NCBI GenBank assembly: GCA_030180135.1
Contig: CM058231.1
Span: 47,998,235 to 48,062,234, forward strand
Reading direction: 5' to 3'
Length of the DNA stretch: 64,000 nucleotides
Source: Orychophragmus violaceus
Lineage: Eukaryota > Streptophyta > Magnoliopsida > Brassicales > Brassicaceae
The position numbers and the translations under genes are program-made. Below are positions 44,783 through 57,000 of the stretch, piece after piece. Under the pieces are notes generated by a model. The model had not been told where the DNA came from. It ran no database searches and was given only the letters and a program-made list of their open reading frames with translations. Every line of letters starts with the position of its first letter. Within the stretch, counting starts at the first letter, position 1.

Positions 44783-45616
44783 ATCTCTTTTTGAGTGGGA
44801 GTTGTGAGGGCTTTATTTTAGTTATTTTGATTGGTTCATGTAAACATTTTTAATGTTAATGAAATTTTATTTCTGGATTATTTTTAACTGTGATATAAAA
44901 TAATCGTTCCAAAATGATCCATGTCATTATATATGGGCCATCGAAGTACATGAGTAGACTTGATCCTGAAACCCCATATTTAACAAAATGACATAAATCA
45001 TAGTGTCCATAGTCGAAGGTTGTTGAAATTGGAACACCAACAACCACTTGAGACTAGATTGTGTTGAGACTTACGACCAAGTTTCGAGGGGTCATAGATG
45101 CGCGGCATCAAAGTCGACACATAGGTATATGTAGGGGAGCATATGACCGGACATGGCCCGCTGATGAGAACTCTACAAGATATTAATATCTGTGTCATAA
45201 GAGGTTCTCATATACGACTATAGAGTATAGTCCTTAGACCTGAGTTCGCATGCATGTGGCTGCACATGGAGTAATGCGCTTTGATCATTGTCTAACGCTG
45301 TTTCGTAACTGGGAGCTATAAGGACCTTGGTTGGGTGTATTATAAAGTGTGTAGTTCATAGTGATGGAACAAGATGGGATTTGTCCCTGCCGTTTAACGG
45401 AGGTAATATCTCTAGGCCAATCGGAGACTTGATAGCTGGTAAGAGAGTGGCCACTCCCAAACGGACTTGCCCAAGTCGTTTGCATTGTCAGTATCAAATC
45501 TGGTCCGATGAACATGGTCTGGCTATATAAGGATGACACGTATCTTGCCTTATGCCAGATCGAGATATTGAGACAAAAGGATTAGGGAATGTAGGATTCC
45601 AGTACAAGTGGGAGAT
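44783..45616 (+). other. 3' region of E5 between two polypurine tracts
   Basis: About 0.83 kb of non-coding sequence. One GTGGGAG tract sits just after the pol end (44795-44801) and the working PPT AAGTGGGAGAT abuts the LTR (45606-45616). The sequence from about 44875 is nearly identical to E1-E3. The twin hairpins are at 45216-45268. Confidence 0.78.
45216..45268 (+). other. Twin hairpin element of E5
   Basis: GACTATA-GAG-TATAGTC (45216-45232) and CATGTG-GCTG-CACATG (45253-45268). Confidence 0.6.
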
Positions 45617-46263
45617 TGTTGGGAATGTCCTGAAATCTACCGTACTATCTCTAGAAAGTATGATAAGTGTCGAGATCAGACATAAGTCATAAACACTGGG
45701 TGATCATGATGACTTGCTAGAGTCCGCTCTTGATCTATAAGTTTAGGACTTATTACCAGTATTGTATGATCCCTAAGGGTCACACACCATAGCTAACGGG
45801 AAAGTTAACAAGGAATTAATACGGTAAGATGCAAGGCATTTACTGTATTTGTACAGAGAATTGGGCCAGACAAAATACAGGCTTTTGTCTGATTTGTGTC
45901 TTGGGCCCAAAATCCTAATAGGCCATTAGTTTAATAACTTGGGCCCATATAAGGAAGAGGAATGGCGCCTAGGGCTTATTCACAACCCCATCTGCGATTT
46001 CAGCTGAGCCGTCTTCCTCTCTCTCTGTTCATTCCAGCTTGGTCTAGCAGCCTGATCCAGTAGCTTGTAAGAGTGTGGATACCTAGGAGGAGCCGGTTTC
46101 TATCAGCTCTTGCAGATCTCTTCATTCCTTTGATCAATCCGCTGCAATCACAAGGTAATGAATCTGATCTGTTTATGATTCAACTGCAAATCACCTAGAT
46201 CCTAGTTTATTATGTGCTAGGATGTAACCTGACAATTACACCATGAACACACATAATACTACA
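45617..46263 (+). repeat. 3' LTR of E5
   Basis: 647 bp, one mismatch (TACT/CACT near 45694) to the 5' LTR. It is followed by the TTTAG target duplication and satellite. Confidence 0.96.
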
Positions 46264-47457
46264 TTTAGATGAGGTAGGACAACTATAAGTAAGTTTTTGT
46301 ACGCTCCTAAAGGTAGAATGAGAAACATTTGTACAAGTTTATGTTCGTTTGTAACACACTTAAGTAACCCTTCAAAATGACTAGAAACACACTTTGATCT
46401 TCTAAAATGTCCTATGAGAATCCTAAACAAAATTTTTTAAACTAAACTTCTTGAAACATATGTCTCATGGATTGAAGAATTTAGGTGAGGTAGGACAACT
46501 ATAAGTAAGTTTTTGTACGCTCCTAAAGGTAGAATGAGAAGCATTTTATACAAGTTTATGTTTGTTTGTAAGACCCTTAAGTAACCCTTCTAAATAACTA
46601 GAAACCAACTTTGATCTTCTAAAAGGTCCTATGAGAATCCTAAAAAAAACTTTTTAACCAAAACTTCTTGAAACATATATGTCATGGATTGGAGAATTTA
46701 GGTGAGGTAGGACAACTATAAGTAAGTTTTTGTACGCTCCTAAAGGTAGAATGAGAAGCATTTATACAAGTTTATGTTTGTTTGTAACACCCTTAAGTAA
46801 CCCTTCTAAATGACTAGAAACACACTTTGTTCTTCTAAAATGTCCTATGAAAATCCTAAACAAAACTTTTTAAACTAAATTTCTTGAAACATATGTGTCA
46901 TGCATTGAAGAATTTAGGTGAGGTAGGAAAACTATAAGTAAGTTTTTGTTTGCCCCTAAAGGTAGAATAAGAAGCATTTTATATAAGTTTATATTCGTTT
47001 GTAACACCATTAAGTAACCCTTCAAAATGACTAGAAACACACTTTGATCTTCTAAAATGTCCTATGAGAATCCTAAACAAAAATTTTTAAACTAAACTTC
47101 TTGAAACATATGTGTCATGGATTGGAGAATTTAGGTGAGGTAGGAAAACTATAAGTAAGTTTTTATACGCTCCTAAAGGTAGACTGAGAAGCATTTTATA
47201 CAAGTTTATGTTCGTTTGTAAGACCCTTAAGTAACCCTTCTAAATAACAAGAAACCAAATTTGATCTTCTAAAATGTCCTATGAGAATCTTAAACAAAAC
47301 TTTTAAAACTAAACTTCTTGAAACATATGTGTCATGGATTGGAGAATTTAGGTGAGGTAGGACAACTATAAGTAAGTTTGTATGCTCCTAAATGTAGAAT
47401 GAGAAGGATTTTATACAAGTTTATATTCGTTTGTAACACCCCTAAGTAACCCTTCTA

Positions 47458-50400
47458 AATACTAGAAAGAAACTTTGATCTTTTAAAAGGTCCTATGAGA
47501 ATCCTAAAAAAAAAATTTAAACAAAACTATTTGAAACATATGTGTCATGGATTGGAGAATTTAGGTGAGGTAGGAAAACTATAAGTAAGTTTTTGTATGC
47601 TCCTAAAGGTTGAATAAGAAGGATATGTTCGTTTGTAACACGCCTAAGTAACCCTTCTAAATAATAGAAAGAAACTTTGATCTTCTAAAAGGTCCTATGA
47701 GAATCCTAAACAACAATTTTTAAACAAAACTACTTGAAACATATGTGTCATGGTTTGGAGAATTTAGGTGAGGTAGGAAAACTATAAGTAAGTTTTTGTA
47801 CGCTCCTAAAGGTAAAATGAGAAGCATTTTATACAAGTTTGTGTTCGTTTGAAACACCCTTAAGTAACCCTTCTAAATTACTAGAAACCAACTTTGATCT
47901 TCTAAAATGTCCTAAGAGAATCCTAAACAAAACTTTTTAAACTAAACTTCTTGAAACATATGTGTCATGGATTGGAGAATTTATGTGAGGTAGGACAACT
48001 ATATAAGTAAGTTTTTGTACGCTCCTAAAGGTAGAATGAGAAGTATTTATACAAGTTTATGTTCGTTTGTAACACCCTTATGTAACCCTTCTAAATGACT
48101 AGAAATACAGTTTGATCTTCTAAAATATCCTATGAGAATCCTAAACAAAACTTTTTTAACAAAACTACTTGAAACATATGTGTCATGGATTGGAGAATTT
48201 AGGTGGGGTTAGAGAACTATAAGTAAGTTTTTGTATGCTCCTTAAGGTAGAATGAGAAGAATGTTGTAATGTTTTTGTTCGTTTGTAACACCACTAAGTA
48301 ACCCCTCTAAAAGATTTAGAAAGACACTTTGATCTTCTAAAAGGTCCTATGAGAATCCTAAATGAAACTTTTTAACCAAAACTTCTTGAAACATATATGT
48401 CATGGATTGGAGAATTTAGGTGAGGTAGGACAACTATAAGTAAGTTTTTGTACGCTCCTAAAGGTAGAATGAGAAGCATTTACACAAGTTTATGTTCGTT
48501 TGTAACACCCTTAAGTAACCCTTCTAAATGACTAGAAACACACTTTGTCCTACTAAAATGTCCTATGAGAATCCTAAACAAAACTTTTTGAACTAAATTT
48601 CTTGAAACATATGTGTCATTGATTGGAGAATTTAGGTGAGGTAGGACAACTATAAGTTAGTTTTCGTATGCCCCTAAAGGTAGAATAAGAAGCATTTTAT
48701 ATAAGTTTATGTTCGTTTGTAACACTCTTAAGTAACCCTTCAAAATGACTAGAAACACACTTTGATCTTCTAAAATGTCCTATGAGAATCCTAAACAAAT
48801 TTTTTTAAACTAAACTTCTTGAAACATATGTGTCATGGATTGGAGAATTTAGGTGAGGTAGGACAACTATAAGTAAGTTTTTGTACGCTCTTAAAGGTAG
48901 AATGAGAAGCGTTTTATACAAGTTTATGTTCGTTTGTAACACCCTTAAGTAACCCTTCTAAATGACTAGAAACACACTTTGTTCTACTAAAATGTCCTAT
49001 GAGAATCCTAAACAAAAATTTTTAAACAAAACTTCTTGAAACATATGTGTCATGGATTGGAGAATTTAGGTGAGGTAGGACAACTATAAGTAAGTTTTTG
49101 TACGCTCCTAAAGGTAGAATGAGAAACATTTGTACAAGTTTATGTTCATTTGTAACACACTTAAGTAACCCTTCAAAATGACTAGAAACACACTTTGATC
49201 TTCTAAAATGTCCTATGAGAATCCTAAACAAAAATTTTTAAACTAAACTTCTTGAAACATATGTCTCATGGATTGGAGAATTTAGGTGAGGTAGGACAAC
49301 TATAAGTAAGTTTTTGTACGCTCCTAAAGGTAGAATGAGAAGCATTTTATACAAGTTTATGTTTGTTTGTAAGACCCTTAAGTAACCCTTCTAAATAACT
49401 AGAAACCAACTTTGATCTTCTAAAAGGTCCTATGAGAATCCTAAAAAAAACTTTTTAACCAAAACTTCTTGAAACATATATGTCATGGATTGGAGAATTT
49501 AGGTGAGGTAGGACAACTATAAGTAAGTTTTTGTACGCTCCTAAAGGTAGAATGAGAAGCATTTATACAAGTTTATGTTTGTTTGTGACACCCTTAAGTA
49601 ACCCTTCTAAATGACTAGAAACACACTTTGTTCTTCTAAAATGTCCTATGAAAATCCTAAACAAAACTTTTTAAACTAAATTTCTTGAAACATATGTGTC
49701 ATGGATTGAAGAATTTAGGTGAGGTAGGAAAACTATAAGTAAGTTTTTGTTTGCCCCTAAAGGTAGAATAAGAAGCATTTTATATAAGTTTATATTCGTT
49801 TGTAACACCATTAAGTAACCCTTCAAAATGACTAGAAACACACTTTGATCTTCTAAAATGTCCTATGAGAATCCTAAACAAAATTTTTTAAACTAAACTT
49901 CTTGAAACATATGTGTCATGGATTGGAGAATTTAGGTGAGGTAGGAAAACTATAAGTAAGTTTTTATACGCTCCTAAAGGTACAATGAGAAGCATTTTAT
50001 ACAAGTTTATGTTCGTTTGTAAGACCCTTAAGTAACCCTTCTAAATAACAAGAAACCAACTTTGATCTTCTAAAATGTCCTATGAGAATCTTAAACAAAA
50101 CTTTTAAAACTAAACTTCTTGAAACATATGTGTCATGGATTCGAGAATTTAGGTGAGGTAGGACAACTATAAGTAAGTTTTTGTATGCTCCTAAATGTAG
50201 AATGAGAAGGATTTTATACAAGTTTATATTCGTTTGTAACACCCCTAAGTAACCCTTCTAAATACTAGAAAGAAACTTTGATCTTTTAAAAGGTCCTATG
50301 AGAATCCTAAAAAAAAAATTTAAACAAAACTACTTGAAACATATGTGTCATGGATTGGAGAATTTAGGTGAGGTAGGAAAACTATAAGTAAGTTTTTGTA

Positions 50401-53400
50401 TGCTCCTAAAGGTTGAATGAGAAGGATATGTTCGTTTGTAACACGCCTAAGTAACCCTTCTAAATAATAGAAAGAAACTTTGATCTTCTAAAAGGTCCTA
50501 TGAGAATCCTAAACAACAATTTTTAAACAAAACTACTTGAAACATATGTGTCATGGTTTGGAGAATTTAGGTGAGGTAGGAAAACTATAAGTAAGTTTTT
50601 GTACACTCCTAAAGGTAAAATGAGAAGCATTTTATACAAGTTTGTGTTCGTTTGAAACACCCTTAAGTAACCCTTCTAAATTACTAGAAACCAACTTTGA
50701 TCTTCTAAAATGTCCTAAGAGAATCCTAAACAAAACTTTTTAAACTAAACTTCTTGAAACATATGTGTCATGGATTTGAGAATTTATGTGAGGTAGGACA
50801 ACTATATAAGTAAGTTTTTGTGCGCTCCTAAAGGTAGAATGAGAAGCATTTATACATGTTTATGTTCGTTTGTAACACCCTTATGTAACCCTTCTAAATG
50901 ACTAGAAATACAGTTTGATCTTCTAAAATATCCTATGAGAATCCTAAACAAAACTTTTTAAACTAAACTTCTTGAAACATATGTGTCATGGATTTGAGAA
51001 TTTAGGTGAGGTAAGACAACTATAAGTAAGTTTTTGTACACTCTTAAAGGTAGAATGAGAAGCGTTTTATACAAGTTTATGTTCGTTTGTAACACCCTTA
51101 AGTAACCCTTCTAAATGACTAGAAAAACACTTTGTTCTACTAAAATGTCCTATGAGAATCCTAAACAAATTTTTTTAAACAAAACTTCTTGAAACATATG
51201 TGTCATGGATTGGAGAATTTAGGTGAGGTAGGACAACTATAAGTAAGTTTTTGTACGCTCCTAAAGGTAGAATGATAAACATTTATACAAGTTTATGTTC
51301 GTTTGTAACACATTTAAGTAACCCTTCAAAATGACTAGAAACACACTTTGATCTTCTAAAATGTCCTATGAGAATCCTAAACAAAATTTTTTAAACTAAA
51401 CTTCTTGAAACATATGTGTCATGGATTGGAGAATTTAGGTGAGGTAGGACAACTATAAGTAAGTTTTTGTACGCTCCTAAAGGTAGAATGAGAAGCATTT
51501 TATACAAGTTTATGTTTGTTTGTAAGACCCTTAAGTAACCCTTCTAAATACTAGAAAGAAACTTTGATCTTTTAAAAGGTCCTATGAGAATCCTAAAAAA
51601 AAAATTTAAACAAAACTATTTGAAACATATGTGTCATGGATTGGAGAATTTAGGTGAGGTAGGAAAACTATAAGTAAGTTTTTGTATGCTCCTAAAGGTT
51701 GAATAAGAAGGATATGTTCGTTTGTAACACGCCTAAGTAACCCTTCTAAATAATAGAAAGAAACTTTGATCTTCTAAAAGGTCCTATGAGAATCCTAAAC
51801 AACAATTTTTAAACAAAACTACTTGAAACATATGTGTCATGGTTTGGAGAATTTAGGTGAGGTAGGAAAACTATAAGTAAGTTTTTGTACGCTCCTAAAG
51901 GTAAAATGAGAAGCAATTTATACAAGTTTGTGTTCGTTTGAAACACCCTTAAGTAACCCTTCTAAATTACTAGAAACCAACTTTGATCTTCTAAAATGTC
52001 CTAAGAGAATCCTAAACAAAACTTTTTAAACTAAACTTCTTGAAACATATGTGTCATGGATTGGAGAATTTATGTGAGGTAGGACAACTATATAAGTAAG
52101 TTTTTGTACGCTCCTAAAGGTAGAATGAGAAGTATTTATACAAGTTTATGTTCGTTTGTAACACCCTTATGTAACCCTTCTAAATGACTAGAAATACAGT
52201 TTGATCTTCTAAAATATCCTATGAGAATCCTAAACAAAACTTTTTTAACAAAACTACTTGAAACATATGTGTCATGGATTGGAGAATTTAGGTGGGGTTA
52301 GAGAACTATAAGTAAGTTTTTGTATGCTCCTTAAGGTAGAATGAGAAGAATGTTGTAATGTTTTTGTTCGTTTGTAACACCACTAAGTAACCCCTCTAAA
52401 AGATTTAGAAAGACACTTTGATCTTCTAAAAGGTCCTATGAGAATCCTAAATGAAACTTTTTAACCAAAACTTCTTGAAACATATATGTCATGGATTGGA
52501 GAATTTAGGTGAGGTAGGACAACTATAAGTAAGTTTTTGTACGCTCCTAAAGGTAGAATGAGAAGCATTTACACAAGTTTATGTTCGTTTGTAACACCCT
52601 TAAGTAACCCTTCTAAATGACTAGAAACACACTTTGTCCTACTAAAATGTCCTATGAGAATCCTAAACAAAACTTTTTGAACTAAATTTCTTGAAACATA
52701 TGTGTCATGGATTGGAGAATTTAGGTGAGGTAGGACAACTATAAGTTAGTTTTCGTATGCCCCTAAAGGTAGAATAAGAAGCATTTTATATAAGTTTATG
52801 TTCGTTTGTAACACTCTTAAGTAACCCTTCAAAATGACTAGAAACACACTTTGATCTTCTAAAATGTCCTATGAGAATCCTAAACAAATTTTTTTAAACT
52901 AAACTTCTTGAAACATATGTGTCATGGATTGGAGAATTTAGGTGAGGTAGGACAACTATAAGTAAGTTTTTGTACGCTCTTAAAGGTAGAATGAGAAGCG
53001 TTTTATACAAGTTTATGTTCGTTTGTAACACCCTTAAGTAACCCTTCTAAATGACTAGAAACACACTTTGTTCTACTAAAATGTCCTATGAGAATCCTAA
53101 ACAAAAATTTTTAAACAAAACTTCTTGAAACATATGTGTCATGGATTGGAGAATTTAGGTGAGGTAGGACAACTATAAGTAAGTTTTTGTACGCTCCTAA
53201 AGGTAGAATGAGAAACATTTGTACAAGTTTATGTTCATTTGTAACACACTTAAGTAACCCTTCAAAATGACTAGAAACACACTTTGATCTTCTAAAATGT
53301 CCTATGAGAATCCTAAACAAAAATTTTTAAACTAAACTTCTTGAAACATATGTCTCATGGATTGGAGAATTTAGGTGAGGTAGGACAACTATAAGTAAGT

Positions 53401-55632
53401 TTTTGTACGCTCCTAAAGGTAGAATGAGAAGCATTTTATACAAGTTTATGTTTGTTTGTAAGACCCTTAAGTAACCCTTCTAAATAACTAGAAACCAACT
53501 TTGATCTTCTAAAAGGTCCTATGAGAATCCTAAAAAAAACTTTTTAACCAAAACTTCTTGAAACATATATGTCATGGATTGGAGAATTTAGGTGAGGTAG
53601 GACAACTATAAGTAAGTTTTTGTACGCTCCTAAAGGTAGAATGAGAAGCATTTATACAAGTTTATGTTTGTTTGTGACACCCTTAAGTAACCCTTCTAAA
53701 TGACTAGAAACACACTTTGTTCTTCTAAAATGTCCTATGAAAATCCTAAACAAAACTTTTTAAACTAAATTTCTTGAAACATATGTGTCATGGATTGAAG
53801 AATTTAGGTGAGGTAGGAAAACTATAAGTAAGTTTTTGTTTGCCCCTAAAGGTAGAATAAGAAGCATTTTATATAAGTTTATATTCGTTTGTAACACCAT
53901 TAAGTAACCCTTCAAAATGACTAGAAACACACTTTGATCTTCTAAAATGTCCTATGAGAATCCTAAACAAAATTTTTTAAACTAAACTTCTTGAAACATA
54001 TGTGTCATGGATTGGAGAATTTAGGTGAGGTAGGAAAACTATAAGTAAGTTTTTATACGCTCCTAAAGGTACAATGAGAAGCATTTTATACAAGTTTATG
54101 TTCGTTTGTAAGACCCTTAAGTAACCCTTCTAAATAACAAGAAACCAACTTTGATCTTCTAAAATGTCCTATGAGAATCTTAAACAAAACTTTTAAAACT
54201 TAACTTCTTGAAACATATGTGTCATGGATTCGAGAATTTAGGTGAGGTAGGACAACTATAAGTAAGTTTTTGTATGCTCCTAAATGTAGAATGAGAAGGA
54301 TTTTATACAAGTTTATATTCGTTTGTAACACCCCTAAGTAACCCTTCTAAATACTAGAAAGAAACTTTGATCTTTTAAAAGGTCCTATGAGAATCCTAAA
54401 AAAAAAATTTAAACAAAACTACTTGAAACATATGTGTCATGGATTGGAGAATTTAGGTGAGGTAGGAAAACTATAAGTAAGTTTTTGTATGCTCCTAAAG
54501 GTTGAATGAGAAGGATATGTTCGTTTGTAACACGCCTAAGTAACCCTTCTAAATAATAGAAAGAAACTTTGATCTTCTAAAAGGTCCTATGAGAATCCTA
54601 AACAACAATTTTTAAACAAAACTACTTGAAACATATGTGTCATGGTTTGGAGAATTTAGGTGAGGTAGGAAAACTATAAGTAAGTTTTTGTACACTCCTA
54701 AAGGTAAAATGAGAAGCATTTTATACAAGTTTGTGTTCGTTTGAAACACCCTTAAGTAACCCTTCTAAATTACTAGAAACCAACTTTGATCTTCTAAAAT
54801 GTCCTAAGAGAATCCTAAACAAAACTTTTTAAACTAAACTTCTTGAAACATATGTGTCATGGATTTGAGAATTTATGTGAGGTAGGACAACTATATAAGT
54901 AAGTTTTTGTGCGCTCCTAAAGGTAGAATGAGAAGCATTTATACATGTTTATGTTCGTTTGTAACACCCTTATGTAACCCTTCTAAATGACTAGAAATAC
55001 AGTTTGATCTTCTAAAATATCCTATGAGAATCCTAAACAAAACTTTTTAAACTAAACTTCTTGAAACATATGTGTCATGGATTTGAGAATTTAGGTGAGG
55101 TAAGACAACTATAAGTAAGTTTTTGTACACTCTTAAAGGTAGAATGAGAAGCGTTTTATACAAGTTTATGTTCGTTTGTAACACCCTTAAGTAACCCTTC
55201 TAAATGACTAGAAACACACTTTGTTCTACTAAAATGTCCTATGAGAATCCTAAACAAATTTTTTTAAACAAAACTTCTTGAAACATATGTGTCATGGATT
55301 GGAGAATTTAGGTGAGGTAGGACAACTATAAGTAAGTTTTTGTACGCTCCTAAAGGTAGAATGATAAACATTTATACAAGTTTATGTTCGTTTGTAACAC
55401 ATTTAAGTAACCCTTCAAAATGACTAGAAACACACTTTGATCTTCTAAAATGTCCAATGAGAATCCTAAACAAAATTTTTTAAACTAAACTTCTTGAAAC
55501 ATATGTGTCATGGATTGGAGAATTTAGGTGAGGTAGGACAACTATAAGTAAGTTTTTGTACGCTCCTAAAGGTAGAATGAGAAGCATTTTATACAAGTTT
55601 ATGTTTGTTTGTAAGACCCTTAAGTAACCCTT
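47458..55632 (+). repeat. 4.09-kb tandem duplication of about 19 satellite monomers
   Basis: 47458-51544 and 51546-55632 match monomer by monomer with about 99% identity by eye. Private markers recur at a spacing of about 4088 bp: TTTGTGACACC (about 49583 and 53675), GGTACAATGAG (49979 and 54068), GATTCGAGAA (50138 and 54228), GTGCGCTCC (50820 and 54909). The junction near 51540 joins two monomer types within a unit. Part of the same unit recurs at 59.1-61.5 kb. Confidence 0.85.
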
Positions 55633-57000
55633 CTAAATGACTAGAAATACAGTTTGATCTTCTAAAATATCCTATGAGAATCCTAAACAAAACTTTTTTA
55701 ACAAAACTACTTGAAACATATGTGTCATGGATTGGAGAATTTAGGTGATGTAGGACAACCATAAGTAAGTTTTTGTATGCCCCTAAAGGTAGAATAAGAA
55801 GCATTTTATATAAGTTTATGTACTATGAGAATCCTAAACAAAAATTTTTAAACTAAACTTCTTGAAACATATGTGTCATGGATTGGAGAATTTAGGTGAG
55901 GTAGGACAACTATAAGTAAGTTTTTGTACGCTCCTAAAGGTAGAATGAGAAGCATTTTGTACAAGTTTATGTTCGTTTGTAAGACCCTTAAGTAACCCTT
56001 CTAAATGACTAGAAACCAACTTTGATCTTCTAAAATGTCCTATGAGAATCCTAAACAAAAAAATTTTAAACAAAACTACTTGAAACATATGTGTCATGGA
56101 TTGGAGAATTTAGGTGAGGTAGGAAAACTATAAGTAAGTTTTTGTACGCTCCTAAAGGTAGAATGAGAAGCATTTTATACAAGTTTGTGTTCGTTTGAAA
56201 CACCCTAAAGTAACCCTTCTAAATGACTAGAAACCAATTTTGATCTTCTAAAATGTCCTATGAGAATCCTAAACAAAACTTTTTAAACTAATCTTCTTGA
56301 AACATATGTGTCATGGATTGGAGAATTTATGTGAGGTAGGACAACTATATAAGTAAGTTTTTGTACGCTCCTAAAGGTAGAATGAGAAGCATTTATACAA
56401 GTTTATGTTCGTTTGTAACACCCTTATGTAACCCTTCTAAATGACTAGAAATCCAGTTTGATCTTCTAAATATCCTATGAGAATCCTAAACAAAACTTTT
56501 TTAACAAAACTACTTGAAACATATGTGTCATGGATTGGAGAATTTAGGTGGGGTTAGACAGCTATAAGTAAGTTTTTGCATGCTCCTCAAGGTAGAATGA
56601 GAAGAATGTTGTAATGTTTTTGTTCGTTTGTAACACCACTAAGTAACCCCTCTAAAAGATTTAGAAAGACACTTTGATCTTCTAAAAGGTCCTATGAGAA
56701 TCCTAAATGAAACTTTTTAACCAAAACTTCTTGAAACATATATGTCATGGATTGGAGAATTTAGGTGAGGTAGGACAACTATAAGTAAGTTTTTGTACGC
56801 TCCTAAAGGTAGAATGAGAAGCATTTACACAAGTTTATGTTCGTTTGTAACACCCTTAAGTAACCCTTCTAAATGACTAGAAACACACTTTGTCCTACTA
56901 AATTGTCCTATGAGAATCCTAAACAAAACTTTTTAAACTAAATTTCTTGAAACATATGTGTCATGGATTGGAGAATTTAGGTGAGGTAGGACAACTATAA

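Larger units (their letters stand above)
38624..46263 (+). mobile_element. E5: very young Ty1/copia element with disabled gag-pol
   Basis: 7,640-bp plus-strand element in the satellite, with target duplication TTTAG (38619-38623 and 46264-46268). The 647-bp LTRs show only one mismatch. Its LTR and leader belong with E1 and E2, while its gag-pol resembles E4. The coding frame has two stops and a 2-bp frameshift, more damage than a one-mismatch LTR pair would predict if it all arose after insertion. An empty paralogous site is present at 57409-57413. Confidence 0.96.
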
